Position numbers and translations under genes: made by a program. The notes under the pieces are model-generated. The model ran no database searches. It was not told the DNA's origin and worked only from the letters and a program-made list of their open reading frames with translations. From Leptospira neocaledonica (lineage in GTDB: Bacteria; Spirochaetota; Leptospiria; Leptospirales; Leptospiraceae), in contig NZ_NPEA01000007.1 in NCBI RefSeq assembly GCF_002812205.1, positions 124,001 to 188,000 on the forward strand: 64,000 nt of DNA, written 5' to 3'. This document shows positions 18,560-29,283 of the stretch, in pieces (positions within the stretch are counted from its first letter, which is position 1; the number at the start of each line of letters is the position of its first letter).

Positions 18560-20308
18560 ATGAGTTTCAAACAGCTCTCCTTAGCTCTTATTTCAGACAT
18601 TACTGCCAGGATCAATTCTACGGATGATCTGGAAGAACTTTTGGGAATTATTATAGAAACCACAAAAGACGTACTCAATACGGAAGGATGTTCCCTTCTA
18701 CTCTATGATCCGGACGAAGATTGTCTAGTATTTCAAGTTGCTAAAGGTGATAAGGGAGAATCTCTCACCGAATTAAAAGTCCCTAGAGGAAAAGGGATCG
18801 CCGGAATGGTTTTAGAAAGTCTAGAGCCGGTCATCGTAAACGATGCAGCGAACGATCCTAGAATTTATAGAAACATAGACGACGCAGTAGGATTCACTAC
18901 AAAGAACCTGATCTGTGTTCCGATGAAGGCACAAGGAGAGATCCAAGGAGTTTTAGAAGCCGTAAACTCCTTGGAAAGGCCTGAATTTACAAATAAAGAC
19001 ATTAAAATATTAGAATATCTTTCCGATCTTGCTGCGATCGCGATCAGGAACAGGAGATTGATCCGTGACTTAAAAGATCGGGCCAGAGAATTAGATTGTC
19101 TCTATCAGATCAGCCAGGCAATTTCCAATATCAGCGAGTTGGATCAGTTCTTAAATCTGACAGTAAACTCTATCTCCGATGTTTTAGGCGCAGAAAGAGT
19201 TTCTTTGATCTTCCAAAACCCTAGAACAAAATCATTCGAACTTTCTAAATCCATCGGTTTCAGTTTAGAAGAAGAGTCCCATTTGGTGGACGAATCCCGT
19301 GGGATCTTGAATGAAATTTTATCCCAAGGAAAAGCAATCTTAGTACAGGGACAAACGGATATTAATCCGGACCTTCTTACACCGAATCGTTATAAGACCA
19401 GATCCTTCGTTTCTGTTCCGATCCGTCAGGATGGTACAATCATAGGTGTTCTGAATGCCGCGGATAAGATGAGCGGAGATAGTTTTTCCTATCAGGACCT
19501 TTCTATCTTAAGCACAATTTCTAACCAGATAGCGGAAGCATATAATAGTCTTTTGGCAAAAAACCAAAAGGAGAAGTTAACATCTATCCGAAGAGACATG
19601 CAGATCGCTTCCCAGATACAGCTAAACTCATTGCCTAATATTCCTAAGAAGATGCATCTTTTAGAGATCGAAACTTCTTATACCGCATCTAAAGAAATCG
19701 GTGGGGATTTTTATGATCTAATCTATCATAATCCAGACGAAGTAAGTATTCTAATCGCAGACGTTTCCGGAAAAGGGATAGCAGCCGCTCTCTTTATGGA
19801 ATTTTCCAAAACGATTATCGCGGGTGAAGTAGCGCGTAACTCTTCCACGAGTATCAGTCTTATGGGAGCAAATCGGATCATCCAGGAAAAGTCCGGTTAT
19901 TTTATGTTCGTTACGGTAATGCTCACACGTATCAATATGCTCAAAAAAAGAATACGTTATTCTAGTGCCGGCCATAACGAGCAGCTATTGTATAAAGCCA
20001 AAGAGAAGAAGGTACTACTTCTCTCCGGAAAAGGAATGCCACTGGGAATCAAAGAGTCGGAGATTGAAGAACATGAAGTGGAATACCAGCCTGGGGACCT
20101 TCTAGTTCTATACACTGACGGAGTAAGCGAGACCACAAACGAAGGTGGAGAAATGTATTCTTTAGAGAATCTTGCAAAACTCATAGAAAGAAACGGGGAC
20201 ATGCCCGTGGAAAATCTGAAAGAATTGATCATAGATACTACCGACGCATTCAGAGGAGAAGCGGATCCTAATGACGATTACACTTTAGTAATGGTCCGAC
20301 TCAATTAG
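18560..20308 (+). CDS. Tandem GAF, SpoIIE-type PP2C phosphatase (RsbU-like)
   Basis: A 582-residue soluble regulator: GAF1 (about 5-165, including [19 protein letters not shown]), GAF2 (about 185-330), a short linker ([20 protein letters not shown]) and a SpoIIE phosphatase (about 355-582). Conserved metal-site residues lie in [21 protein letters not shown] and the C-terminal [10 protein letters not shown]. RsbU-like enzymes dephosphorylate anti-anti-sigma factors in partner-switching pathways. The GAF pair should sense a small ligand such as a cyclic nucleotide. It ends 60 bp before the convergent phosphofructokinase stop. The first GAF begins close to the N-terminus, so it is complete. Confidence 0.93.
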   Translation: MSFKQLSLALISDITARINSTDDLEELLGIIIETTKDVLNTEGCSLLLYDPDEDCLVFQVAKGDKGESLTELKVPRGKGIAGMVLESLEPVIVNDAANDPRIYRNIDDAVGFTTKNLICVPMKAQGEIQGVLEAVNSLERPEFTNKDIKILEYLSDLAAIAIRNRRLIRDLKDRARELDCLYQISQAISNISELDQFLNLTVNSISDVLGAERVSLIFQNPRTKSFELSKSIGFSLEEESHLVDESRGILNEILSQGKAILVQGQTDINPDLLTPNRYKTRSFVSVPIRQDGTIIGVLNAADKMSGDSFSYQDLSILSTISNQIAEAYNSLLAKNQKEKLTSIRRDMQIASQIQLNSLPNIPKKMHLLEIETSYTASKEIGGDFYDLIYHNPDEVSILIADVSGKGIAAALFMEFSKTIIAGEVARNSSTSISLMGANRIIQEKSGYFMFVTVMLTRINMLKKRIRYSSAGHNEQLLYKAKEKKVLLLSGKGMPLGIKESEIEEHEVEYQPGDLLVLYTDGVSETTNEGGEMYSLENLAKLIERNGDMPVENLKELIIDTTDAFRGEADPNDDYTLVMVRLN

Positions 20309-20368
20309 GATTTTATAATCCGATCATCCTGATATCTATTTGATCTCGGAACTTCTCCGACTATAATA

Positions 20369-21673
20369 CTATTCCGCAACCATATGAGCAGGCTGTCCTG
20401 TAGAGGCTAATAATGTTCTCCACAAAGTGCTCTTAGTAGGCTGAAGCACCTTTCTTTCCTGGATAGCTATATCTATCGGAAGATGGGTGAACACATTATT
20501 CCACATTCCGATCACTAAATCCGTCTTACCTGCCATGCCGGCGTGTACGGCATTCTGAGCCAAAAACCCACAGAAAATAGAATCCTCAGGATTTGCAGGA
20601 ATGGAACGGATAATATAACTTGGGTCTATATATTTTACATTCACTTCAATCTTCTCCGCTTTGAAAAATTCTTGGATTGAATTTTTAAGATATACGCCTA
20701 TATCGCCTAACTTCAAATTTCCGGAAGCGTCTCTTTCTTCGGTTTTACCGAAAAACTTTTGGCCTGCACCTTCTGCTACAATGATCACTGCATGTTCTCT
20801 GGTTTGGATCCTTTTTTTCAAAACATCTAAGAAGGACCCTTTTCCTTTCAGATCAAAATCCACTTCAGGGATCAGACAATAATTTACGTTTTGAGAAGCT
20901 AAGGCCGCATTCACCGCAATAAAACCGGAATGTCTTCCCATTAGTTTCACTACACCTATTCCGTTCGGAGCACCTTTTGCTTCCACATGGGCACATTCTA
21001 CCGCTTCCATCGCTTTGGAGAATGCCGTGGAAAATCCGAAAGTTTTTTGCACATAATTGATATCGTTATCGATCGTCTTGGGAACTCCGATGACTGAGAT
21101 CTCTTCTCCCCTTCTATCTATCTCGTTTACGATCTCTTTGGCACCTCTTAAGGTACCATCCCCCCCGATACAGAATAACATCTTGACCCCATACAAAGAG
21201 AGTCTGTCCACCATGTCGGAAGCATTTTGGTTCCCTCTGGAAGAAGCGAGAATGGTACCCCCATCCCTCCCTATATGGGCTACATTTTCCGGATTCAACT
21301 CCATAGGCTTATGATCAAATTTTTTGACAAGACCCTGGTAGCCGTAAGGAAATCCAAGAATACGTTTCACCCCGTATCTATAATTTAATTCCATTACGAT
21401 ACCTCGGATCACGTCATTGATCCCTGGACAGAGGCCCCCACAGGTCACGATCCCGGCCGTCACTTCTTTCGGGTCAAAATAGATCTTCTTTCTAGGACCT
21501 GCTTGTTCGAAAAATTCGGCTCCTTCTCCTATATATTGCTTCCAGCTCTCTTCCGTCTCGAACACCGTCTTGAAAACCACCTTGGATTCGTCTGCAGTGT
21601 AATATTCATAAGCGGCAGGACTTTCAATTTTGCAAGGTCCGAAATTTCTAATCTTTGTGTTCATTTTTACCAA
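20369..21673 (-). CDS. pfkA: 6-phosphofructokinase (ATP-type residue pattern)
   Basis: A 434-residue PFK of the large PFK clade related to TP0108 and trypanosome enzymes. Motifs are [31 protein letters not shown] with the catalytic Asp, MGRHSGFIA and AEGAG. The Gly in GGDG at the phosphoryl-donor position predicts ATP rather than pyrophosphate as donor, while the Lys in PKTIDND is the residue usually seen in pyrophosphate enzymes, the mixed pattern known from ATP-dependent group members. It catalyses fructose 6-phosphate to fructose 1,6-bisphosphate. The open frame has a natural start at 21673 ([12 protein letters not shown]; Met4 is possible too). Confidence 0.93.
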   Translation of the reverse strand: MVKMNTKIRNFGPCKIESPAAYEYYTADESKVVFKTVFETEESWKQYIGEGAEFFEQAGPRKKIYFDPKEVTAGIVTCGGLCPGINDVIRGIVMELNYRYGVKRILGFPYGYQGLVKKFDHKPMELNPENVAHIGRDGGTILASSRGNQNASDMVDRLSLYGVKMLFCIGGDGTLRGAKEIVNEIDRRGEEISVIGVPKTIDNDINYVQKTFGFSTAFSKAMEAVECAHVEAKGAPNGIGVVKLMGRHSGFIAVNAALASQNVNYCLIPEVDFDLKGKGSFLDVLKKRIQTREHAVIIVAEGAGQKFFGKTEERDASGNLKLGDIGVYLKNSIQEFFKAEKIEVNVKYIDPSYIIRSIPANPEDSIFCGFLAQNAVHAGMAGKTDLVIGMWNNVFTHLPIDIAIQERKVLQPTKSTLWRTLLASTGQPAHMVAE

Positions 21674-21769
21674 TTCCAGGTCAATTGTAGAAGGTCTTAT
21701 TTTTTGGTAAATATGACGGAATTTTCATTGGCAAAGCAGAATATTCCGTCATATATCAATAAATATAGG

Positions 21770-22816
21770 ATGAGAACCGAGAAGATGACATATGATTCCA
21801 AATCTCTTCCTAAACGTAAGCGCTCGTTCTTTAGAAAGACTTTCCCTTCCCTCTTGCAGGTGATTTTTCCTTTTGTCGCGAGCCTGTCCGTAATCTACGG
21901 AGAGAACAGTTCCACTTTTTTCTGGGATTCTTTCGACAACTTTTCCAAAAATAAGGCCTTATTTTCCCAAAAGGAAACTTCCGACCAAACGGAAGAGAAG
22001 GAGGAGCATAAGGTCAAATTTTTCTCTTCTCTTACATTCAAATATCCTTATGAGATGAAAGCCTTTCGTGATTATATTCCGACCGATTCCACATCTTTCA
22101 ATTCCATTCCCGGCTTACCTAATAAGTTACCGAGTCAACCTAGAATACATTTACAAAGAAATGAATTTTTCGCTTTGTATCCTGCATTCGGAAGAGAAGA
22201 AGTTTTTGTAATGGCAATGAGCGCGGGCCAGAACAAAGAAAATAAATCCGAGGCATATATAGGAGCTAATACAGAAAGAAGAGCATTCGATCAGCTAACA
22301 GATGTGAGAGTTACTTCTTCCGTTATGCCTGGCTTAGGTTCTAACCTTTCCAAAGGTTTAGACAACCAGGCTGGGAACTTACTCTTCGGATATCTGCTCG
22401 GAAGAGCCGGAATTCAAATGGATTTAGGTTGGAGAATGGCCGGAAACAACGTAGGTTTGGCAATTCCGGAATCCGCAAAATCTTCCATCGGGATCAGTTA
22501 CTCTTTGATCTCAAATTCCAGTAGCTTAAATAAGATGGATTTCTTTTTACAAGTTTCCGGAATCAAAAGATTTAATGATAAAAGTTTTCTACCGATCGAT
22601 ACTCCTCAAGCTTTCAGAGGATGGCAACAAGGTTACGAATATTACGTGAATCCCGGATTTTCTATTTCAACAAGAAACTTAAGTTTCGAGGGTTTGGTTC
22701 GTTTACCTCTTCACCCGACTCTTCCAAATACAGATGGACTACTCACTCCGGAAATCCAAGGTATGCTTGGGGTGAAATACAAATTTTTGGAAAGTTCTCC
22801 AAATTTACAAAAATAA
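21770..22816 (+). CDS. Conserved exported, probably outer-membrane, protein of unknown function
   Basis: The frame is open from 21503, but that part overlaps phosphofructokinase antisense. The plausible start is ATG 21770 (MRTEKMTYDS, 348 residues) or ATG 21785 (343 residues). The N-terminus has a basic stretch (KRKRSFFRKTFPSLLQ) followed by a hydrophobic run VIFPFVASLSVIYG, consistent with an unusual signal peptide. The C-terminal half is rich in alternating aromatic and polar residues and glycine, suggestive of a beta-barrel, including GWQQGYEYYVNPGFSI and GVKYKF at the end. I do not recognise the family; LpxR-like barrels are one possibility. It is divergent from the PFK gene. Confidence 0.6.
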   Translation: MRTEKMTYDSKSLPKRKRSFFRKTFPSLLQVIFPFVASLSVIYGENSSTFFWDSFDNFSKNKALFSQKETSDQTEEKEEHKVKFFSSLTFKYPYEMKAFRDYIPTDSTSFNSIPGLPNKLPSQPRIHLQRNEFFALYPAFGREEVFVMAMSAGQNKENKSEAYIGANTERRAFDQLTDVRVTSSVMPGLGSNLSKGLDNQAGNLLFGYLLGRAGIQMDLGWRMAGNNVGLAIPESAKSSIGISYSLISNSSSLNKMDFFLQVSGIKRFNDKSFLPIDTPQAFRGWQQGYEYYVNPGFSISTRNLSFEGLVRLPLHPTLPNTDGLLTPEIQGMLGVKYKFLESSPNLQK

Positions 22817-22884
22817 AAATCAAGTTTTTCTAATATAATTCTTCCTATACCGCACAGTAACATTCAAAGCCAGGAGAAAGGCCA

Positions 22885-23508
22885 GTGAAAAAAATCAAGT
22901 TTCTAATCTTATTCTGCGCTGCCTCAGGAATATTGGCCGACGAAGTAGTTTTTACAAAAAATGGAAAGAAAGTAGTATTAAAGGAAAATTTTACCTGGCA
23001 ATATGCGCCTGAACAAAAAGTAGATCCTTCGAAAAAATCAAATACAAACAGATCCATCCTAAAAGGAACCGATCAGACAAGCTTGATCAAAAGTAAATCG
23101 GGAGTATACTCCGTTTTTTATAACGCGGCCCAATGGACAAGTGTGACTGAAAATCACGAATTTGCAGAATTTCATTTCGTGAACCAAGCCAGAACCGGGA
23201 ACGCAATGGTAATCTACGAAGGTTTGGAAATTCCGTTAGAATCCTTTCCTGAATTAGTTTTATTGAATGTAATTAAAACGGATCCGGATGCCAGGATTTT
23301 AAACATCGAAGATTGTTCTGTGAACGGAGTCCCTGGAAAAATCGTCACCTACACTGCGCAAATCAAAGGTCTTAGATTTATTTTCTATTCTTTTCTGGCT
23401 AGTGGAAATTTCGGTTCAGTTCAATTCTCTACTTTTACCCTGGAAAGCCAATTCGAGAAAGAGAAAGCGAATTTTGAGAAGGTAATTTCTGGATTTGTTT
23501 TGAATTGA
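22885..23508 (+). CDS. Secreted protein of unknown function (periplasmic, PsbP-like C-terminal)
   Basis: A 207-residue protein with a clear signal peptide (MKKIKFLILFCAASGILA) followed by an EVVFTKNGKKVVLKENFTWQYA motif, a small N-terminal module that occurs in several exported bacterial proteins. Residues about 70-207 resemble a PsbP/Mog1-type alpha/beta fold. The start is GTG 22885, supported by AGGAG at 22872-22876. It is followed after 4 bp by the first arm of an inverted repeat. Function unknown. Confidence 0.75.
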   Translation: MKKIKFLILFCAASGILADEVVFTKNGKKVVLKENFTWQYAPEQKVDPSKKSNTNRSILKGTDQTSLIKSKSGVYSVFYNAAQWTSVTENHEFAEFHFVNQARTGNAMVIYEGLEIPLESFPELVLLNVIKTDPDARILNIEDCSVNGVPGKIVTYTAQIKGLRFIFYSFLASGNFGSVQFSTFTLESQFEKEKANFEKVISGFVLN

Positions 23509-23512
23509 GAGG

Positions 23513-23603
23513 TTTGTAGTAACTTCGACGTAACTGGTGATGAATTTAAATTCGGCAGTGTAAAGTTAGGGTTTGAACTGCGATTTTCGTCGAAGTTACT
23601 ACA
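23513..23603. repeat. Inverted pair of the dispersed TGTAGTAACTTCGAC element
   Basis: TGTAGTAACTTCGACG (23515-23530) and its exact reverse complement (23588-23603) face each other across a 57-bp centre between two convergent genes. The 16-bp arms could form a long-loop hairpin, perhaps terminating both transcripts. The right arm contains the TAG stop codon of the minus-strand small gene (23599-23601). Nine other arms or part-arms occur in 23.5-39.5 kb. Confidence 0.8.
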
Positions 23604-23913
23604 GAATTTGCATTTTCTGAAAGGAAAGTTGCAGATCGAGCTTGTTGATTTGCTCTTTCTTTCTACCAAATCTGAGAAAGGAAGTAGTTTTGCCGGATGT
23701 AGTATCTACGACCTCAATCCTAGTTTCCATTATCGGACAAGCAGGCTCCTCACAACTGATCTCACTCAGCCTCAAGAGCAGATTTTCCTGGCCTAGTTTC
23801 TCCCTGATCTTAGATGCCAACCAAGGATGGAATGGAAACTCCGTTCCAGGCTCCGATTCATCCTGGTATGCAGAATGAACCGGGTTTGTAGTAACTTCGA
23901 CAAATCTTTTCAT
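23599..23913 (-). CDS. Small conserved protein downstream of metH, framed by repeat copies
   Basis: A 104-residue product starting 6 bp after the metH stop on the same strand, so probably the last gene of the SAM-cycle operon. The middle (HPWLASKIREKLGQENLLLRLSEI, then SCEEPACPIMETRIEVV) is well patterned, with a CxxxxC pair (CEEPAC) that could bind metal or form a disulfide, and the C-terminus KLDLQLSFQ looks like a helix. It may belong to a small family with an EPACP motif, but I cannot name it. Its N-terminal VEVTT is encoded by one repeat copy (23887-23901) and its stop codon lies in another. No alternative start exists before the core. Confidence 0.65.
   Translation of the reverse strand: MKRFVEVTTNPVHSAYQDESEPGTEFPFHPWLASKIREKLGQENLLLRLSEISCEEPACPIMETRIEVVDTTSGKTTSFLRFGRKKEQINKLDLQLSFQKMQIL
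23887..23901 (+). repeat. Dispersed element copy inside the N-terminus of the 104-residue gene
   Basis: TGTAGTAACTTCGAC matches the consensus exactly and lies 12 bp inside the start of the small minus-strand gene, where it encodes VEVTT on the complementary strand. With the pair at 23513-23603 it makes three copies within 390 bp, so the gene is bracketed by the elements in opposite orientations. Confidence 0.8.
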
Positions 23914-23919
23914 TAATGA

Positions 23920-26900
23920 TTAGACTCTGGAAACCGCCTCCAGGGGGTCATAAGCCAAATTCGGAGAAAGCCATTTTTCCACTTCGGAAACGGTCATTCC
24001 TTTCCGGTTAGCATAATCCTGGATCTGGTCCTTATTGATCTTTGCCACAGCAAAGTATTTAGAATCCGGATGAGCAAAGTATAAACCACTCACCGAACTT
24101 GCCGGCATCATTGCAAAATGTTCCGTAAGAGTGATGCCCGTATTCTTCTCCACTTCCAATAAATCAAATAAGGTTCTTTTTTCGGTATGGTCTGGACTTG
24201 CAGGATAACCTGCTGCAGGACGAATTCCCTGATAACGTTCTCGGATCAATTCCTCGGTAGAAAGATTTTCGTCCGCTACATAACCCCAGATCTCTTTTCG
24301 GATTTTCAAGTGCATATATTCTGCAAAGGCTTCTGCAAAACGATCTCCTAAAGCCTTTGCCATGATGGAATTATAATCATCCAATCGAGAATCGAATATG
24401 GAAGCAAACGCTTCTACTCCATGACCAGCGGTCACAGCGAAACCGCCGATATAATCCGCAACTCCGCTGTCTTTAGGAGCTATATAATCCGCCAAACAAT
24501 AGTTAGGCTCATCTTTTTCTTCCTTACTGATCTGTTGGCGGAGAGTATGGAAAACGGTCTTAATATTCGCTCTGGATTCGTCTTCGTAAACTTCTATATC
24601 ATCGCCAACACTATTCGCTGGAAAAACCCCGATCACGCCTCGAGTCGTATATCTTTTATTAGAAACTATATCTTCTAATAATTTCTGAGCGTCTTTGAAT
24701 AATTCTTTGGCTTGTTTACCGTAAGTTTCACTTTCGAGAATCGAAGGATAACGTCCTTTCAACTCCCAAGCTTGGAAGAATGGAGACCAATCTATATAAG
24801 GAACCAATTCCTCCAAAGAGATCTCGTTATCGAAAGCACGGACTCCTACAAAGTTCGGTTTAGCTACCTGAGTCACATTCCAATCGGTAACATATTTATT
24901 ATCTCTAGCATCTTCGATAGAAACAAGTTTTCTATCACTTCTTGTATTGAAATAAATTTCCCTTTGAACCTTTTGTTCTTCTTTAATCTGCTTTATATAA
25001 TCAGGTTTTAAAGAAGGGTTCAAAAGTTTCCCAACAACATTTACAACTCTTGAAGCATCCAAAACATGAACTACAGGTTGATCATACTTTTCCGAAATTT
25101 TTACGGCAGTATGGGCGGAACTTGTAGTAGCTCCTCCAATCAATAAAGGAATATCGAACCCTGTTCTTTTCATTTCAGAAGCAACGTGAACCATCTCATC
25201 TAGAGAAGGAGTGATAAGCCCGGACAAACCGATAATGTCCACATTCTGCTTTTTTGCTTCTTCCAAAATTTTCTCACAAGAAACCATCACTCCGAGGTCG
25301 ATCACTTCGTAGTTATTACATGCAAGTACGACTGCTACTATATTCTTACCGATATCATGAACGTCTCCCTTCACAGTTGCGATCAGGAATTTTTGTTTTG
25401 CAGAAGACTGAGCTTGCTTGCGGTTCTCTTCTTCCATAAAAGGTAGAAGGTAAGCCACGGATTTTTTCATTACCCGCGCACTTTTTACAACCTGCGGAAG
25501 GAACATCTTTCCCGACCCGAACAGATCACCCACAACTCTCATTCCATCCATCAAAGGACCTTCGATCACATGCAAAGGTTGATCGTATTTGAGTCTTGCT
25601 TCTTCCGTGTCTTGGTCTATGTATTCTACGATTCCTTTTACTAAAGAATATTCTAATCTTTGCTCGACCGTTCCTTCTCTCCAGGCCTCTTCTTTTTTTT
25701 CCGCCTTTTCACCTGACTTAAAGGATTCTGCAAATTCGATCAATCTTTCAGTCGAATCAGATCTTCTATTTAAAAGAACATCCTCTACTCTCTCCAAAAG
25801 ATCTTTAGGAATTTCTTCATAAACCGCAAGCATACCTGCATTTACGATCGCCATATCCATTCCAGCTTTGATCGCATGGAATAAGAACGCAGAGTGCATT
25901 GCTTCTCTTACTGGATTATTTCCGCGAAAAGAGAAGGATATATTACTTAACCCACCGCTGATTTTTGCGCCAGGGCAGATGGCTTTGATCTCTTTGATTG
26001 CTTCTATAAAGTCGACCGCATAATTATTATGTTCTTCTATTCCTGTTCCAACTGTTAGAATGTTCGGATCGAAGATGATATCAAAGGGAGATAGGCCTGC
26101 CTTCTCAACTAATAGATCATAAGCTCTTTTGCAAATACGGACCTTCTCATCTTTTGTAGCCGCCTGACCTTGTTCGTCAAAAGCCATTACGATTACGGAA
26201 GCACCGTACATTTTGATCGTTCTTGCTTGTTGTAAAAACTTTTCCTCTCCTTCTTTCAGGGAGATGGAGTTTACGATCGGTTTTCCTTGGATACATTTTA
26301 ACCCAGTTTCCAAAACGGACCATTTGGAACTGTCGACCATGAAAGGAACCTTTGCGATATCAGGCTCAACAGCGATCAAGTTTAAGAACTCTTTCATGGA
26401 AGCTTCTCCATCCAAAAGAGCTTCGTCGAAATTGATATCGATGATATTTGCGCCGGCTTCTACTTGCTGCAAAGCGACTGACACTGCTTCTTCAAAGTTC
26501 CCTTCTAAGATCAGTTTTTTGAATTTAGGAGAACCAGTTACGTTAGTTCTTTCTCCTATTAATACGAAGCCTGTTGCTTCATCTATATTCAAAGGTTCTA
26601 ATCCAGATAATCTAGTCTTTCCTTCTATCTCAGGTATAAGTCTAGGCTTTTTATTTTGGACAGCCTTGGCCCCTTCTTTGATATGAGCAGGAGTTGTTCC
26701 GCAACATCCTCCCGCAATATTCAACCAACCTTGGTTGGAAAAATCATCCAAAAATGCTCCGAATTCCTCCGGAGTCTGATCATACCCACCGAACGCGTTA
26801 GGCAATCCAGCGTTCGGATAACAACTGATATAACAACCTGAGATCCTAGACAATTCCTCGATATAAGGTCGCATTTCTCCTGCGCCTAAAGCGCAGTTGA

Positions 26901-27657
26901 TCCCTACAGAAAGAGGATTTGCATGATAGATGGAATTATAGAATGCCTCGATTGTCTGTCCTGACAAAGTTCTTCCGGAAGCATCTGTGATCGTGACGGA
27001 AAGAGATACCGGGATCCGTACATTCAAATCTCTGAATACATTCTCGATCGCAACAATGATTGCCTTTAAATTTAAAGTATCGATATTCGTTTCAGAAAGA
27101 AGAATATCGACTCCTTCTTCTACCAATGCCCTAACCTGCTCGTAAAACGTTTCTACCAATTCGTCGAAGGTTACAGCACGGAAAGCAGGATTATTCACAT
27201 CCGGCGAAAGAGAAGCAGTCCTAGTCGTGGGTCCTATGGACCCGGCAAGAAACAATGGTTGATCCGGATGAGTTTTGGAAAACTTCTCCATTGCAGCGCG
27301 AGCGACCTTTACTGCCTTTCTATTCAGCTCATCTACGTAGGCTTCCGCATTATAATCCGCTTGAGAAATTCGATTGGAGCTGAACGTATTTGTTTCTAGA
27401 ATATTTGCTCCTGCTTCTAAAAATTTATAATGTATTTCTTCGATCACTTCAGGTTTAGTGATTACTAGTAGATCATTATTTCCTTTTAATGCAGAAGGAT
27501 GGTCTTTCAACCTTTCGTCTCGGAAATCTTCCTCTCCCAGACCATACCTTTGGATCATTGTCCCCATTGCCCCGTCAAGAACCAGGATCCTTTCTTCCAA
27601 TAATTTTAAGAGTTCTTGCGCTTTGGGATTTGTATATGTGGGAAATTTATGTTTCAT
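23920..27657 (-). CDS. metH: Cobalamin-dependent methionine synthase
   Basis: A 1245-residue full-length MetH that transfers a methyl group from 5-methyltetrahydrofolate through methylcobalamin to homocysteine. The homocysteine domain has zinc cysteines in NCALGAGEM and [10 protein letters not shown]. The pterin domain starts around residue 350 with [11 protein letters not shown]. The B12 cap and binding domains contain DVHDIGKN with axial His767. The C-terminal activation domain has the AdoMet site [12 protein letters not shown]. All four modules are present, so it should be reactivatable. It overlaps the upstream ferredoxin gene by 4 bp (ATGA). Regulation is probably by the ArsR-type regulator at the operon head. 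Confidence 0.97.
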   Translation of the reverse strand: MKHKFPTYTNPKAQELLKLLEERILVLDGAMGTMIQRYGLGEEDFRDERLKDHPSALKGNNDLLVITKPEVIEEIHYKFLEAGANILETNTFSSNRISQADYNAEAYVDELNRKAVKVARAAMEKFSKTHPDQPLFLAGSIGPTTRTASLSPDVNNPAFRAVTFDELVETFYEQVRALVEEGVDILLSETNIDTLNLKAIIVAIENVFRDLNVRIPVSLSVTITDASGRTLSGQTIEAFYNSIYHANPLSVGINCALGAGEMRPYIEELSRISGCYISCYPNAGLPNAFGGYDQTPEEFGAFLDDFSNQGWLNIAGGCCGTTPAHIKEGAKAVQNKKPRLIPEIEGKTRLSGLEPLNIDEATGFVLIGERTNVTGSPKFKKLILEGNFEEAVSVALQQVEAGANIIDINFDEALLDGEASMKEFLNLIAVEPDIAKVPFMVDSSKWSVLETGLKCIQGKPIVNSISLKEGEEKFLQQARTIKMYGASVIVMAFDEQGQAATKDEKVRICKRAYDLLVEKAGLSPFDIIFDPNILTVGTGIEEHNNYAVDFIEAIKEIKAICPGAKISGGLSNISFSFRGNNPVREAMHSAFLFHAIKAGMDMAIVNAGMLAVYEEIPKDLLERVEDVLLNRRSDSTERLIEFAESFKSGEKAEKKEEAWREGTVEQRLEYSLVKGIVEYIDQDTEEARLKYDQPLHVIEGPLMDGMRVVGDLFGSGKMFLPQVVKSARVMKKSVAYLLPFMEEENRKQAQSSAKQKFLIATVKGDVHDIGKNIVAVVLACNNYEVIDLGVMVSCEKILEEAKKQNVDIIGLSGLITPSLDEMVHVASEMKRTGFDIPLLIGGATTSSAHTAVKISEKYDQPVVHVLDASRVVNVVGKLLNPSLKPDYIKQIKEEQKVQREIYFNTRSDRKLVSIEDARDNKYVTDWNVTQVAKPNFVGVRAFDNEISLEELVPYIDWSPFFQAWELKGRYPSILESETYGKQAKELFKDAQKLLEDIVSNKRYTTRGVIGVFPANSVGDDIEVYEDESRANIKTVFHTLRQQISKEEKDEPNYCLADYIAPKDSGVADYIGGFAVTAGHGVEAFASIFDSRLDDYNSIMAKALGDRFAEAFAEYMHLKIRKEIWGYVADENLSTEELIRERYQGIRPAAGYPASPDHTEKRTLFDLLEVEKNTGITLTEHFAMMPASSVSGLYFAHPDSKYFAVAKINKDQIQDYANRKGMTVSEVEKWLSPNLAYDPLEAVSRV

Positions 27658-27953
27658 AATTCTTTAATATTGCAGTCTTTATCTAAAAGAGGTTTTTTAA
27701 GATCGTTGATCATCGGGAACTTTTTCGATTCTTTTGCATTCAAAACGATCCAGTCTTTCCACATCACCGGAACCTCGTCCTCCGGGAAGATGGCATTCAC
27801 CGGACATTCTCTCAAACAATCATTACAATTGATGCAAATGTCCGGATCTATGACTAAGTAATCCTTCCCTTCTCGGAAAGCTTCTACAGGACAGGCAGCA
27901 GCACAGTATGTAATTTTACACCCAACACAGGGTTCAGTTACTACGTATGCCAC
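27654..27953 (-). CDS. fdxA: Seven/eight-iron ferredoxin
   Basis: A 99-residue ferredoxin with the first motif [14 protein letters not shown] (C-x2-C-x4-C-x3-CP) and the second [12 protein letters not shown] (C-x2-C-x2-C-x3-CP), the pattern of FdxA/7Fe ferredoxins ([3Fe-4S] plus [4Fe-4S]). It lies between ahcY (16 bp upstream) and metH, overlapping the latter by four bases. Such placement suggests it supplies electrons for reductive reactivation of cob(II)alamin in MetH, a role filled by flavodoxin in E. coli. That is inference from position; general electron transfer is the alternative. Confidence 0.88.
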   Translation of the reverse strand: MAYVVTEPCVGCKITYCAAACPVEAFREGKDYLVIDPDICINCNDCLRECPVNAIFPEDEVPVMWKDWIVLNAKESKKFPMINDLKKPLLDKDCNIKEL

Positions 27954-27969
27954 AACCTCTCCTTGTCGA

Positions 27970-29283
27970 TCAATAGCGGTAATGTTCCGGTTTGAACGGA
28001 CCTTCTACCGGTACTCCGATGTACTCAGCTTGTTTAGCGTTTAACGTGGTTAGGCGAACTCCTAATTGCTCCAAATGTAACGCTGCAACTTTCTCATCCA
28101 ATTTTTTAGGTAATCTATAGACGCCAATCTCGTACTTATTGTTCCAAAGTTCGATCTGAGCCAACACTTGGTTTGTGAAAGAGCAAGACATTACGAAAGA
28201 TGGGTGACCAGTTGCACAACCCAAGTTTACCAAACGGCCTTCTGCAAGAACGATAATGGATTTACCGTTCTCGAAGGTGTATTTGTCCACCTGAGGTTTG
28301 ATTTCCTTCTTCACCACACCTTTCTCTGCGTTCAATCTGGACATTTGGATCTCAGTGTCGAAGTGTCCGATATTACAAAGAATTGCGCCGTCTTTCATTG
28401 CTTTCATGTGTTCAAGGGAAATAATGTCGTCGTTTCCGGTCGCAGTTACTACAATATCAGTAAATTCGATCGCATCTTCTACCCTTAGAACTTGGTATCC
28501 TTCCATTACTGCCTGAAGAGCGCAGATAGGATCGATCTCGGTAACGATCACTCTAGCTCCAAAATTGCGTAAAGAAGCGGCAGAACCCTTTCCAACGTCT
28601 CCATAACCGCAAACGAGTGCTACTTTTCCAGCAAGCATAACGTCGGTTGCACGTTTGATACCGTCTGCCAAGGATTCTCTACAACCGTATAAGTTGTCGA
28701 ATTTAGACTTTGTAACGGAATCGTTCACATTGATCGCAGGAAGTTTCAACTCGCCTTTTTTGAGCAGTTTTTCGAGACCTTTTACTCCTGTAGTAGTTTC
28801 TTCAGAAACTCCTTTGATCTCAGCGAGAAGTTGTGGATATTTCTCGTGAACGTACATGGTTAAGTCACCACCATCGTCCAGGATCATGTTCGGACCTTTT
28901 CCGTCTTCGAAGAAGATGGTCTGTTCCACACACCACCAGTATTCTTCTTCCGTTTCACCTTTCCAAGCGAACACAGGAACTCCGGTTTTCGCAATAGCAG
29001 CTGCCGCATGATCTTGAGTGGAGAAGATATTACAAGAAGACCAACGAACTTCCGCTCCAAGCTCGGTCAGAGTTTCGATCAGAACCGCAGTTTGGATGGT
29101 CATGTGAAGAGAACCCGCGATACGCGCGCCTTTCAGAGGTTGTTTCCCCTTATATTCTTTGCGTAAGGACATCAGACCTGGCATTTCTTTCTCTGCCAGA
29201 ATGATTTCTTCGCGACCCCAGTCCGCGAGTGAAATGTCTTTAACCTTATATTTTAAACCTTTTTCTTGTATTGTAGCGGACAT
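27970..29283 (-). CDS. ahcY: Adenosylhomocysteinase
   Basis: A 437-residue S-adenosylhomocysteine hydrolase that cleaves SAH to adenosine and homocysteine and so relieves product inhibition of methyltransferases. The NAD-binding motif [10 protein letters not shown], the substrate segment [21 protein letters not shown], the GHFDTEIQ region and a C-terminal KPEHYRY are all canonical. It is fused by a 1-bp overlap to the upstream regulator gene, so it is the first enzyme in the SAM-cycle operon. Its product homocysteine feeds metH in the same transcript. Confidence 0.97.
   Translation of the reverse strand: MSATIQEKGLKYKVKDISLADWGREEIILAEKEMPGLMSLRKEYKGKQPLKGARIAGSLHMTIQTAVLIETLTELGAEVRWSSCNIFSTQDHAAAAIAKTGVPVFAWKGETEEEYWWCVEQTIFFEDGKGPNMILDDGGDLTMYVHEKYPQLLAEIKGVSEETTTGVKGLEKLLKKGELKLPAINVNDSVTKSKFDNLYGCRESLADGIKRATDVMLAGKVALVCGYGDVGKGSAASLRNFGARVIVTEIDPICALQAVMEGYQVLRVEDAIEFTDIVVTATGNDDIISLEHMKAMKDGAILCNIGHFDTEIQMSRLNAEKGVVKKEIKPQVDKYTFENGKSIIVLAEGRLVNLGCATGHPSFVMSCSFTNQVLAQIELWNNKYEIGVYRLPKKLDEKVAALHLEQLGVRLTTLNAKQAEYIGVPVEGPFKPEHYRY

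Noticed and set aside
20309..20368. Terminator between the SpoIIE and PFK genes
   Set aside because: Only a bulged CCGA-TCGG stem can be drawn, without a T tract for either strand.
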